Assembly (NCBI GenBank): GCA_013397115.1
Contig: VWZW01001369.1
Location: 1,286,527-1,350,526, forward strand
Direction: 5' to 3'
DNA from: Edolisoma coerulescens
Lineage: Eukaryota > Chordata > Aves > Passeriformes > Campephagidae
Length of the DNA: 64,000 nt
Made by a program: the position numbers and the translations under genes. The notes beneath the pieces were generated by a model. That model was not told the DNA's origin. It ran no database searches and was given only the letters and a program-made list of their open reading frames with translations. Each line of letters starts with the position of its first letter. Position 1 is the first letter of the stretch. Below, piece by piece: positions 48,241-59,844 of this stretch.

Positions 48241-50299
48241 TGGGTGCAAGAAGCCCGGCTGTTTCACCAAATGTACAAGGTGGAGCTGGACCTCCTTACA
48301 GACACACACACAGAGCTGACAGCAATCCAAATGCAAGTAAAGTGTTGTGTGGCCCAGCCTGGCACTAGCAATGTGAAGTAAATTGAACAGTCTCTTGTGT
48401 CTTCTGACTGCTGCAGGTGCACAGTGACAACCAAAAGGGATTGGAAGCTTGTATTTGAAGTTTGTATTAAAGGCAGACCAACAAAGGGCAGATTTCAGTG
48501 TCTTCCACAACAATAAACTCAGAACAGGAACTCAGCGCTAATATTATTGATGATACCACTCACTGTAAATCATAACATCCACAAGTGGGTAGGACACTTG
48601 ACAGCAGCTGATGAAATTATCCACCATTACCAAATGACTAGCAAGTGGACCCTGGAATGCAGGCAGGCAACCTCCCTGTGTTGTCAAGACAACTTTCTGT
48701 GGTTAGCCAGATTAAGAATACAAGGAATCAAATAATAAAAATGATGCAGTTAATGAATATCTTAAAAAAGCAATATAAAACTATTTATGGCTCTGAAAGT
48801 AACAGAATCCAAAGGAAGGCATCATTCTGAGAGTTGTGGAGAAATCCAGTACACTCTTCGGCACCAATACTTGAACACACATAAAAGGACAAGGGACTCA
48901 AGTCAGCTAAAAAGCAATCAATGCATCAGAATACTTTTGAGAAAAGAGTCTTGACATATTGTTAAGTAAAATAACAGCAGATTTTAAACTGCAAAGTATG
49001 AAAATGAAGCCTTTTATGATTTCAAGTAAAAAGATTATTAAAGAAAAAAATGAAAGCAGAGGAAAAATAAACCTCAGGGAAACCCAAAACCCTGCAGGTG
49101 CCACCATCGAAACTGGTATCACAGTATTCCAGCCCAGCTGAGAGGGGGAATTGCAGGTGATCTTGCACATCAGTGAGATTCAATGAGGCCACCTGAGACT
49201 CTCCATGCTCCCTCTGAAGAATTCAACAAATTCCTTCAATACAACAGGTATCTGAAGGAACAAATGTAGGCAAGAAAACAGTAACTAGGGTCATGGCAAA
49301 CAAAGTGGCAAGGAAGTTCAATGTTTTGTGAAAACTAAAAAATGCGTATCTTCATTGACCTCTGCCAATATGTGGCAAGAAGCAGAGCTCCATGTCCCAG
49401 CTGATGATGACTTCATTTAAATGAGCAAAACCAGGCTAAAAAAGAAATGTATTTTGTAACTCAGAACATCGTTTTCAACTTCCAATGGCAACAAACAGAA
49501 AAGGAAGATAATGGTAGAGTTTAGAGTGTGAATTAGTAGCTTTTATGCAGAAAGACTGGCTGAATTCATCATGTCAACAACATAAGGGTTTCAAGCATGA
49601 CTAATGAGATTGCCAATCTAGTTTTAGTTAAATTATAATAAGAAGAATAGAAAACACGCTTACCTTTAAAGAGAATACAAAATTGCTATTTTCCTCAAAG
49701 ACTTCCAAAACAACATCGTATCTCCAGCAATGAGAATGTAATGCAATCTTTTATGGCTGAAAAAAAGGCATTTCTTGGAATATGGCTATGAGTTGTCTCC
49801 AGATAACCTGAGGATCTCTATGTCTTCTAAACCATAAATCCTGATATCTTCTTACCAGGATGGGATAGTTAAGCATACTTATTTCCACAGCTGACCATTA
49901 AGATGAAGCATGTCTCTTCTAGTCATAAATTATTAAGATACAGTCAGAAGTATCAAAGCTAGTGTCAGTATATCAGATAAATTTAGGATGCAAAGCATAA
50001 ATAAGGTAGGCAAAGCTGTCATATGTCACCAAATGTGTGTCTTCAGGCATGGACAGAAATTTGCTCCATACTTGAACTTGTATGAGGCCCAAACTCAGCA
50101 ATATCACACAGACACATCTTGAGGCAGGGCACATATTAGAGAATAGGTTGCTCCAAAGAAAATAACATAAAATCCTACAAGATCCTGAAGAAGGATCACT
50201 GAAACTCCAGGTTATACACTTAAAATTTCAATACTGTCAAAGTATCCCAGTGTTCCGCCTTGCTCGTATTTACCCAAACTAACTATAAGTATATAGAAA
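48241..50299. other. Unrecognised non-coding DNA
   Basis: No gene or element was recognised. Open frames are short and overlapping on the two strands, and the base composition is AT-rich. Confidence 0.55.
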
Positions 50300-50660
50300 C
50301 ACCATCCATTTGTCTGTACTTCTTCAGCTTGTCCATGAGGATGATAAAAGTCTAGCTGAAGCCAAGATAAAAAACACCCCCTACTCTTCCCTCATCCATC
50401 ACCTCATTAGAGAAGGCTGGTTAATCTTGATTTGCCCTTCCTAAATCCGTGCTCACTACTTTCAGTCACTTTCCCCTTTTTCATATGTTTGGAAATAGTT
50501 TCCAGGATTATTCGCTCCATCATCTTCCCAGATGTCAAGTGAGGCTGACTATATTGTAGGCCCCAAATCCTCCTTGTTGCCTATCTTGAATGAGTGACAT
50601 TTACATTCTTTGAGACCCCAGAAACCTCCCTCAATGACCATGATCTGAGATTATCAGTTC
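50300..50660 (-). mobile_element. Old CR1 LINE reverse transcriptase relic
   Basis: On the minus strand it encodes a block reading KMMERIILETISKHMKKGK, then EHGFRKGKSRLTSLL, which match the start of CR1 reverse transcriptase (the usual forms are KIMERILLE and QHGFTKGKSCLTNL). Stops follow, and motif A is decayed (a TTGGCTTCAGCTAG-type remnant). A later WMV segment near 50300 corresponds to the KWMDG block. The GVPQGS and FADD motifs lie beyond the recognisable end. The copy is more diverged than the 42.2 kb copy. Confidence 0.75.
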
Positions 50661-51470
50661 TTTCTCTTCCTAGCAGTCCCTGATCCTCAAAGATGGTCCC
50701 ATGGTCATACATCCCAAAATATCTGGTGTCAACAGCAGTTGTGCAGCCATTTGTTAGATTTCAAGATTTCCTGAAGCCCTTGCCCCTCAGTAACAGGATC
50801 AGGTGGTCACCTGTGCCCCCATGTCCTTGAAAATCAACCCAGAGCCCTGTAGCCATGCTTTATACACTCCAGATCTCTTCTGGCAGAGAGTGGGCCCAGA
50901 GTCCTAAGACCAGAGAAGCCTCTGAATCTCTCCACATCCTGGATCTGAGTTCCAAGCAAGTGGCAAACTCTCTAGACAGCAGATCAAGTCAGACAACATG
51001 GGCCTCCATTGTGCATAGCAGGGAATCATCCACAGCTATCCCTTGCCACTTTCTCCTGATCCTGTAAAGCTCCAGACCTCTCATCTGCAGCCAGAGCACA
51101 GAATCTGCTCTGTAGATACAGATCCATGGGCAGCCAGGAATTTTCCTTCATTGTCAGAAGTCACAGGGTCCCTCCTGTACAAACTCCTGCATCCTTCAGC
51201 TGGGTGCTGGGTGCTGGGTGCTGGGAGCTGTGGCCAAGTCCTGGCTCTTACACTGGCCACTCCCCAGTACCACTGCAGGGATGCTCCACCCTCCCTCTTC
51301 AGAAGGCAGCTGGAGCAAGAGCCCCAAACCCACTCTGGTGAGGGACAGCTGGCAGAGCTCCTTAGAGCTCACAAGAGCTTTCTCTAGAAGTCGAAGCCTC
51401 TTGTAGGTACCTTTGGATGAAGGAGTCAGTAGAAAGTGTTTCATAGCATCCCAGAAGTCCTCCAAAAATC
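50661..51470 (-). other. GC-richer block next to the CR1 relic, possible 5' extension
   Basis: This block lies upstream of the reverse transcriptase relic in its own orientation. It is GC-richer than its surroundings and has overlapping open frames on both strands (minus 51196-51465 has 89 codons). It could be the 5' part of the same LINE or a separate insertion. I recognise no endonuclease motif in it, so the link is inference. A 7-bp tandem repeat sits inside it. Confidence 0.3.
51199..51227 (+). repeat. (GCTGGGT)4 minisatellite
   Basis: A 7-base unit, GCTGGGT, is repeated about four times, the last copy changed to GCTGGGA. It is GC-rich and likely length-variable. Confidence 0.85.
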
Positions 51471-53254
51471 CTAGAAGTTCTGAAAGAACATATCACCTCT
51501 TCTCTTGGCCACAGATTTCATTTCCTTTAAAACTTCCTCCAAGAAAATTAACTTTCAGTGAAAGTAAAGAAACTTGCAACAAAGACTAAATACAATGCTT
51601 GTAACATTGTACTGCAGGTGCGAAGTTGAATTCCAGTATCTTCTTTCTCTACTTTGTATTTTGCAGTCTTTGGTCTCACTGAAACATTAACCAAAGGCAA
51701 AGCAAAGTGCAGGAATATTTTAGAAGTAGACTATTTTTAAAAGATCACTTAATCACAGAAGTGCGAACAATTATGCATGTTTAAGTTCATGCACACAGAT
51801 GACCTCAAAGACAATGGCACCAATGTGTGTGAAATCAAATATCAGCCAAGAGTTTGTGGTGCTGGGGATCCAGTCTAATGTTGAGAGAAACGCTCTATCA
51901 AAATAAAATCAATTTCAGTGTAAATGACAGTTTTACAGTGAAACAGAAAAATCCATTCTGCAGCTAACAGGTTGATTTTTAGCTGAAGTCTTTCCTAAAA
52001 CTGTTTTAAATGCAATTATTATTTTTTACACCATATGTAAAAGACAGAAGGCTGCAGTTAATAAATAGCATTTCTCATTCTATTTTCCAAGCATCCCAAG
52101 GGAAGACTTTGGCCTCTTCAAAGGGGGTAAAATCCATGCAAGGCAAAAAGTGAAAATAAAGCAGTATTTTTCATTTTAGGCTTCCCCATTTTTGCCTGAC
52201 ATTCAGCAAAAAATAGAACAATCTATTAAATATAGGCAACTAAATACATGGTATCTGAATATGCAGTTTCTAGTTTGAGCTTTGCTAAAATGTGTATGGA
52301 AATTATCCAACAAATAATAAAATAAATTGCCACAAACACATATATTTTTGAACATATATATTTTCTTACCCAAATATGGGATTTTTTAATTAAAATATTG
52401 ATATTGAAAAGACAATAATTGCAGGAAAACATAGTCATAATTCAGAATCTTTCTACACATTTAAGAAATTTAGTTATGTAAAGATATGATACAGTAATGA
52501 CACAGAACTGTTTTGAAAAGGCTCTTCTTAAAACATTATCTTTTTGAAGGACTTTTGGTGAGGCACCCACTTTTCTTCATCCTATTATTACATTAAAAGA
52601 AAGACAGATTTGAATGACTGAAGAAAAACCCAGCTCTTTCTGCAGATTCCCCAGCAACTCAGTACCACTGTGTCCTCTCTCTGAATGCATCTTTTTACAG
52701 CCTGAATGTATTTTCAATATTGATTTTTAGTTTGGTTTCCTACTGGAGGCAAATTTACACTGTCATATCTAATATCACTTTTGGTCTCTTAACAACAAAT
52801 CTGAATTCAGAGATCAAGATTAACAAAAACTGGCACAGTGGTAAAGGTGCCAAAACTTCCTTCAAGTGTCATGAAAAAAGACACAGAAGTAGAAAAAAAT
52901 CAAAACAGTGTCGCAGTAACGTATTGAAAAACACACAGTTAAAACCAGCACATGCCAGAAGAGCCATTATTATCTTTGCAATGCAGTTATTGCTGTGTAT
53001 TTCTATTAACTGAAATCTAAGAGACTGTATGAAGACATTACACCCCAAGTAAATTACGTTATTAAAAATGACCGTATACAGAACAGATACACTACAGCAG
53101 TTCAAGTCAGATGCTTTAAGTAGAGCCACACAGTGTCAACGAAAACCTCATTTGTCCTCTTCCACAGAGAACTTCTTACAGCCACTCTCTCCGCTGCACC
53201 ATGTGAACAGTTTGACAAACACTTGTGTTTGGTGTGGGGGCCCAAAGGTGACCA
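51471..53254. other. Unrecognised AT-rich non-coding DNA
   Basis: No gene or recognised repeat. The stretch is AT-rich, especially 52200-52450. Confidence 0.6.
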
Positions 53255-53310
53255 GGGCAGGGCTCGGCAGGGCAGGGCTCGGCAGGGCAGGGCTCGGCAG
53301 GGCAGGGCTC
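53255..53310 (+). repeat. 16-bp GC-rich minisatellite, about 3.5 copies
   Basis: A unit reading GGGCAGGGCTCGGCAG is repeated in near-perfect tandem, with the final copy broken off in GGGCTCCCGCCGG. The unit contains one CpG per copy, in an otherwise CpG-poor window. The 135-codon open frame across it exists because the repeat lacks stops in several frames, and so it is not taken as a gene. Confidence 0.9.
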
Positions 53311-53793
53311 CCGCCGGCTGCACAAGAACAGCACTCAAGGGACTCAGGGGCCTGGGCTCAGGGATTGCATTTCTTCCACCAGCTCCCTTTTGACAAAGTG
53401 ATGATGCTCAGTAACACAACCGCAAATCAAAAAAAGATGGTCACCATACACTGGTGTTATTTTGTGGTCTTCTGATGGGGCAAAGGATATACCAACAGTG
53501 CAACAGGCTGTTCAGCGTTTTCTCTTGCTGAGGTGCAGACGGGCCTCAAAATTAGCATTCCACAAACTCCTCATTGAACTTAGATACTTCCCATCTCCAA
53601 ATCACTACAAGTACCACACAGGATCATTCTGTTTGCAGTTTTAGTACATTACATATGTAAGGCAAACATTCAAAACTCCATGTGAGTATAGTTTCCTGTC
53701 AGGAAATTTTTGCCATTCAAGGGTGATAGTAGTACAATCCAATTATCCCAGGCTGAGGTATTTTATACTCAGGAAAATCTAATACTGAAATTT

Positions 53794-53807
53794 AAAAAAA
53801 AAAAAAA
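53794..53807. repeat. Poly-A14 run
   Basis: Fourteen A residues preceded by GAAATTT. No retroposed gene body or duplicated flanks were recognised. Confidence 0.85.
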
Positions 53808-56124
53808 GTTCATATACAGAAACAATCATAATTCAATCTAACCTCAAGTAGAAAGTATATGGAAAAACTGTCTTTTACAGTTTGCTTAATATAATCTGGA
53901 ATTAAAATGTCATAATTGAAAATATATGAAGAGCACATAATTTTCCAATAGTATCGGTGATTTTCTGGGACTTGTTAAGGCTGGTTCTCATATAAATCTG
54001 AAATGCTAAATCTCAAATTCCTGAAATATCTTCTTATCTTGAGGACTTGGATGAACTGATAATCCCTTGAATGGGATGTCTTTTTAAGAATGAGGAACAG
54101 ACTGGCTTACTTTGGAGGCACTGACATTTTGAGCTAGTTTGATTTGGAGAAGGAAAACACAAGGTGAATGAGTTACTCTATTCCTTTATATCTGGCTCTC
54201 AGACCCAAGGTCTGAGAGCATAATTTTTTCACGTGGAAGTAAAACTTGAAAGCAAAGAAGTTGAACTGAGCCCTGACAGTTGATAGCTTTTCTTTTTCAT
54301 TCACACTGAAGAAAGAGCACCTAGCATTTCACAGCTTATGAGCTGATAAATCCTTTTCCTTAACTCTGAACAGATAATTCTCCAATGTTTGTGCTATTAC
54401 CTCACAAAGATAACACAGTTCTTTCATATGTTCCATAATAAGAAGAAATTTTAACAGATTTTTAATTATAATATTCTAATACCAGAGGGTTTTTGATGGA
54501 CTTGTTCAGGATGGTTTAATTGTTGACTACTGCTTTTTTATATTTCTTTTCAATTAACTGGAAGATTTGATAGGTAAGTTATAAACAGACACATGAAAAA
54601 CGTTATCTGCACTCAGTGGTCTGCAGATAGAGAGAAAACACACTTGAATATTTATGTTTGCAACCAGCTGAACTACTGAGGACCAAGCAGGTGAGAAATG
54701 TAGCACAAAAGATCCAGAAACAGCAATGAGGAATGGGTGACTATATTATCTTTATTTATTAATTTAATATACACAATATAAGTAAACAAGGATTGGATGA
54801 ATAAGTAGCAAGAGGAAATATGCCTTAAAGATAAAGATGCTCATGAAAACTGATTTGAAAAATCAAATCAAGGTGCAGAGAGCAGACAATGTTAAAAGCT
54901 TCAAAAGCAAACAAAACAGAAGAATATCTGAACAGAGAGCAAACAACAAATTAAAGAGGAGGAAGCATCCTGGGAAACTGCATCTAGATTAGAGTATGTA
55001 ATTACAGGATTTGCAGCTTCAGAAAGCAATTGATTATAGCAGTGGATTAATTTTAAGTCATGAGTGAACACCAAGATCTGAAAAAGAGCCAGTTAGTTGT
55101 TTTGGCAATCTTCTGCTCAGAAGTTGCAAGTTACAGTTTCACCCACTTGATGATCAGGACAAAACTCAAAAGGCCCTTGTTATATGTGTTTATCACATAA
55201 GAGCATTCCTAAATACATCAGACAATGAAGACAATATTTAGTATTTCATTAATTTTCAGACCCAATAAACAAACAATTATAACACTTTAAATCTAAAATT
55301 TCAAACATAACTTTAACAGCCAAATGCCTAATATTATTTTCAGAAAGAATACTGAAAATTTGAAAATATCACAAGCCAAAAGCCAAGAAGTTCTGAAGAA
55401 AAGGAAGGTGAAGTTCTAGGCCAGCTTTATTCATGGTGTCTAATTATACATATATAAAATATACTCAGTGAATCATGTATTCATATAAGCACTATCATCA
55501 ATGCATCCAAAAACTGATTTCTCCACCACCTGTTTCATTTAACACAACTGTATTCTGTCCTTTTCTTGAATGTTTACACATAAAGATTGGCATCCGTGGA
55601 CTGATCACACAGTACTTCCTGAAGATCCAATTTTCCCTCAACAAGACCATCTGTGAGGCCCAGCGCAGTGGGATTTATTGTTCAGAGTGAATCAAGGCAG
55701 CTGCATACATAATTACCTTTATTACAGAAGAACAATTATAATTCTGTTGATCAAAGCTCCAAATACAGATAGCTCAAAGGAACTTTACTTAAATGATACA
55801 AACCTTTTCATCATCTGTTATAGAAATCTGAGAACTTCACCAGTTCACTCAGGTTAAATTCCTAAGCATACTTCACAAGCTTTAAGACACTAAATTGTTT
55901 TCAGATGCTTATTATTTCTTCACTTCAAATGGCAAGACTCTGTGCTTTATGTGATCTGGTCAACCTCCCCAGTGATGCTCACCATCTGTTCCTATCTCTT
56001 GATTTTTCAAAGCAGCTTCAATTGTTCATAGCTCCACAAACAAAAATTATGAACATGAAGAAGAAACGGAAACCGGCACATTATATCGAACTATGCAAAC
56101 AGTTTTTTATTAGTTTGTGGAGGA
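53808..56124. other. Unrecognised AT-rich non-coding DNA
   Basis: Nothing was recognised except a strong short hairpin near 54.2 kb, listed separately. The open frame 55905-56228 enters the CR1 that follows it and is not a gene. Confidence 0.55.
54195..54219. repeat. Perfect 11-bp stem with a 3-base loop
   Basis: GCTCTCAGACC (54195-54205) and GGTCTGAGAGC (54209-54219) are exact reverse complements with only CAA between them. It is followed within a few bases by a T6 run. The shape resembles a bacterial terminator, but the context is vertebrate and no gene ends here. It could fold in RNA. It is too short for a microRNA precursor. Confidence 0.85.
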
Positions 56125-56628
56125 TCATTGTGAGCACTGTGTGCAGTTTTGGGCATTGCAATATAAAAAACCATGCAGTTATTAGAGAATGTCCAAGGGA
56201 GAGCTATGAAGATGGTGAAGGGCCTTGAGGGGAAGCCTTAAGAGGAGCAGCTGAGGTCACTTGGTCTGTTTAGCCTGGAGACTGACAGGAAACCTCATTG
56301 CACTCTACAACTTCATCATGAGGGGAAGAGGACGGGCAGACACTGATTTCATCACTCTTGTGACCAGTGACAGGACTTGAGGAAATGGCATGAAACTCAA
56401 TCAGGGGAGGTTTAGATTGGGTATTAGAAAAAGGTTCTTCCCCCAGAGGGTGGTTGGGCACTGGAACAGGCTCCGCAGGGAAGTGGTCACAGCACCAAGC
56501 CTGGCAGAGTTCAAGAAGTGTTTGGACAACACTCTCAGGCACATGGTGTGATTCATGGGTGTGTCCTGTGCAGGGCCAGGTGTTGGACCCAATGATCCTG
56601 ATGGCTCCTTTCCAACTCAGCATACTTC
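56125..56628 (+). mobile_element. CR1 LINE 3' fragment (second subfamily type)
   Basis: It runs from the C-terminal end of ORF2 (GTGTGCAGTTTTGGGC) through a GGAGGTTTAGATTGGGTATT block and GGCACTGGAACAGGCTCCGC to GGTGTTGGACCCAATGATCC and TTTCCAACTCAGCATACT. This 3' end (CCAACTCAG type) differs from the CCAACCCAAACCATTC type of the copies at 14.95, 42.2 and 46.4 kb, so at least two CR1 subfamilies are present. Short indels and stops are frequent. It ends just before the next fragment. Confidence 0.9.
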
Positions 56629-56649
56629 ACGAAACCTCCCTCACACAGC

Positions 56650-57645
56650 TGACAAAGGACCCTTCCTGGAGCGGTCCCTACTAGACCTGCTGTTTATGAA
56701 CAAAGAGCTGGTGGGAGAGGAGGTGGTGGGAAGCTGTCTTGGGAATAGCCACCACAAAATGACAGTTTTCAGTCCTCGGTGAAGTAAGGAAGGGGGTCAA
56801 CAAAACCTCTACCTTGGACTTCCAGAGGGTTGGCAACAAGGGGACCAGGCTCAGGCAGCATGGGTTTAGGAAATGAAGGTCCTGCTTCACCAGCTGATCT
56901 CCTTTTAGAATCAGGTAACCTGCCTAGTGGATGAGGGAAACTGGATGTGTCTGCCTGGACTTCAGTGAAGTCTTCAATACTGCTTCCCACACCATTTTCC
57001 TGGTGAAGTTGGCAGCCCATGGTTCGGGCAGGTGCACTCTTGGATGGGTTAAAAACCTTCTGGATGTCTGGGCCCAGAAAGTGATGGTGAATAGAGTTAG
57101 ATCCAGTTTGTGGCTGGTTACTTGTGGTGTCCCCCAAGGCTCAGTATTAGGGCCAGTCCTGTTTAATATAATTATCAATGATTTTGATAAGGGGATCCAG
57201 TGCACCCTCGGTCAGTTTGCAGACACACCAAGTTGGGTGAGAATGTCCATCTACTGGAGGGTAGATCCACCCTCCCTTGCAGAGGGATCTGGACAGGCTG
57301 GATGCATGGGCCGAGGCCAATCATATGGGATTCAACAAGGGGAAGTGCCAAGTCCTGCCCTTGGGTCACAACTAACCCGTGCAGTCCTACAGGCTTTGGA
57401 AAGAGCAGCTTCCCAAAGTGGCCCAGCTAAAAAGGACCTGGAGGTGCTGGTTGACAGTGGCTGAACATGACCCGGTATGTGCCCAGGTGGCCAAGAAGGC
57501 CAATGGCATCCTGGCCTGGATCAGCAACAGTGAGGCCAGCAGGACCAGGGCAGTGATTGTCCCCCTGTACTTGGCACTGGTGAAGCCACACCTCGAGTAC
57601 TAGGTTCATTTTTGGTCCCCTCACTACAAGAAAGACATTTTTTAT
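56650..57645 (+). pseudogene. CR1 LINE ORF2 relic: endonuclease end and reverse transcriptase
   Basis: It starts with the C-terminal end of the endonuclease domain (LLDLLFMNKELVGEEVVGS), jumps by an internal deletion near 56790-56840 to the HGFR block of reverse transcriptase, and ends near 57645 where the ORF2 C-terminal region begins. A 177-codon open piece (56931-57464) carries motif A as LDFSEVFNTASH (the usual second Asp of AFD is Asn), motif B as GVPQGSVLGP (residues 66-75) and the catalytic box as FAD (96-98). A 1-base loss at about 57222-57226 shifts the frame right in the FADD box, which destroys it. Further stops follow. The fragment lies after, not before, a CR1 3' end, so this is a separate insertion. 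Confidence 0.9.
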
Positions 57646-59826
57646 GCAGTGGAGCATTGCTGCTTCTCAAACTCTTGACATACAATACATGTAATTTGAC
57701 TCTTACATATTTATTGAGTCAAATTAGATCTGATCACTTTTGCTATGTAAAAATTAAAAAAGCTAGTAAGGATGCATTCAACTATGTAGAGTGACACATC
57801 TTGGCAAGGCAAAAAAGTGAAAAAATACACTCCAGGTTATAAAACTTTGTTAAGCATTTTATGAGGGTTTTCTAGTCTGGTTTATCTGCAGTAACTAGAA
57901 GAGGAAAAGATAATGGCGAAAAATGGCAACGGTAAACAATATTCTTCTCATTCACTTGTAAAAAAAAATTAGGTAAAATTTTAGTTTGTGTTTAATCAAA
58001 ACATAAATCTCCTAAGCTTTTTAACTAAACTACTCTGCATTCTGCAGAAATTATTGAGGGGTAAACCTGCAAAATTTCATTTGACATGGGCAAAGTGCCT
58101 TGCTTTATGCTTGGACCAATCTAGGTAATTATGTAATTTTTGCTTGTTTACATTTCCTCACCACTGAAAAAAACTCTCCAGTTTTAATCACACTTTTTTT
58201 TAAAAAATGAAGACATTGGAAAAAAAATTAAGGACTTTATCCCCATTTCTTTTTACTGACTTCAGTTTGCACAGATGCACTGTATGAAAAATCATGCCAT
58301 ATACCATGACCCAATGTGTTTTGACAACATGCAAATGTATTCAAATATATGTATTATGCAAATAATCCCTATACTTCAGGAAGTCTAGACATATTCCTAC
58401 AGGATCACTAACTACTGGAAACAATATTTGAGCAAATACGTAAATCTGATTCGTTCTGCAAAATATACTATAGAACACATACAATGTGTAGAGTTCAGGC
58501 CGTATTATTCTAAAAATTCTCTTATGATCTACGTCTGATGTACATGCTATCCAACTGATAAAGAAACAAGGAATGGGGGAAATAAGAAACACTTGTAGTC
58601 TAAGAGAAGTGCCATTGCTGAGAGACCAACTTTACTTGATTATGATTTTTAAATAAAAATAATCCTATTACAAGCTGCGGAACATTAAATTTTGCTAATC
58701 TCGTAGAATTTGCTTTACTCACTTACCTACATTGTTACAGAAGAGGAAATCTAGCTCAGAGAAACCTACACACCAATCTGCAGTCAGACCTTCTCTTGAC
58801 AATAAAAATAAGTAAGATTCAGAACCTCTTTTCCACTGTTTAAAGATGCATAACAATCTTTGTCCCTTTTTAATGGAGAATTCAAGTAATGCTGTTAATG
58901 GTGAAGTAGAAAACATAAGAAAATAGCTTTTTCAATCAATTGTTCTAATTCTGTTTCATATCATTCTATTAGAGGTTTTATGCTCTTTAAAATTTTATAA
59001 CTTCCTTTATAAGTGTCTTGAATTGCAAAGGAGAAACTGCTTCAAGACCAGAAATAGAAATCTGAGTATGAGAGAAATAAAACTGTTTGGTTTCCTTGAG
59101 GTTTGGCAGAAAATGCATGGACAGAAACTGTACACATATTTACACATTTACTCTGCATACACAATGATCATAATTACAGTCAACCAACCATTAATTTATC
59201 AAACTGATCATTGATGCAGGAGTTCCTTAGCAAAATATCATTAAGTTACAAAAGCAAATTCACATACATTTTTGCATGCATGCTTGCATATCTGACCTTT
59301 TAAATATCAGGCCTATTTTTACTGTGATTTATATATCATGTAGATGTTCCTTAGGTACTGGGGTAGAGTCTTAATGACTGAAGCTCACTCCAGGCTGGTT
59401 TATGTTCATTTAGTGCTCACCTGGCAGGATTTGGCACACACAGGTGGATGTTTTTGCTGGTACACAAAATGATCAGGGACAAAGGGACTCAAAAGGCTAC
59501 AAAAGTGTACGTGAACCATATACATTTAAATAACCAGTAGGCCAGAGTATAAAAATAAGGTTCAAACACTCCAAAACATACAGCTGACTTGCATGAGTTA
59601 AAATCTGCCTGGGTGGGAAAATTAATACACTGACATCTGGCAGTGCTGCTCAGGGCCAGGTCCAATACAATCTTGATTTCAGCTCCTGTTCTCTACAAAG
59701 GTGTGCAAACCTTCAAAAATCATTGTTCTAGGGATTGTACAACCTTGCCCAGGAAGCAACAGCACAGAAAGGGGGCAGAGTCTGTGGAAGTTAGTCACTG
59801 GTTTTGTAGAAATATAAATGTGACTT

Positions 59827-59844
59827 CAGCAGCAGCAGCAGCAG
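59827..59844 (+). repeat. (CAG)6 trinucleotide run
   Basis: Six uninterrupted CAG units. It falls within a 73-codon open frame (59643-59864) that translates the run partly as alanine. There is no other sign of coding. Confidence 0.9.

Noticed and set aside
53068..53475. 135-codon frame across the 53.3 kb repeat
   Set aside because: Open mainly because the 16-bp minisatellite has no stops. The repeated amino-acid pattern follows the DNA repeat.
54195..54230. Bacterial-type intrinsic terminator
   Set aside because: The stem and T-run fit in shape, but the whole window is vertebrate-like and no gene ends here.
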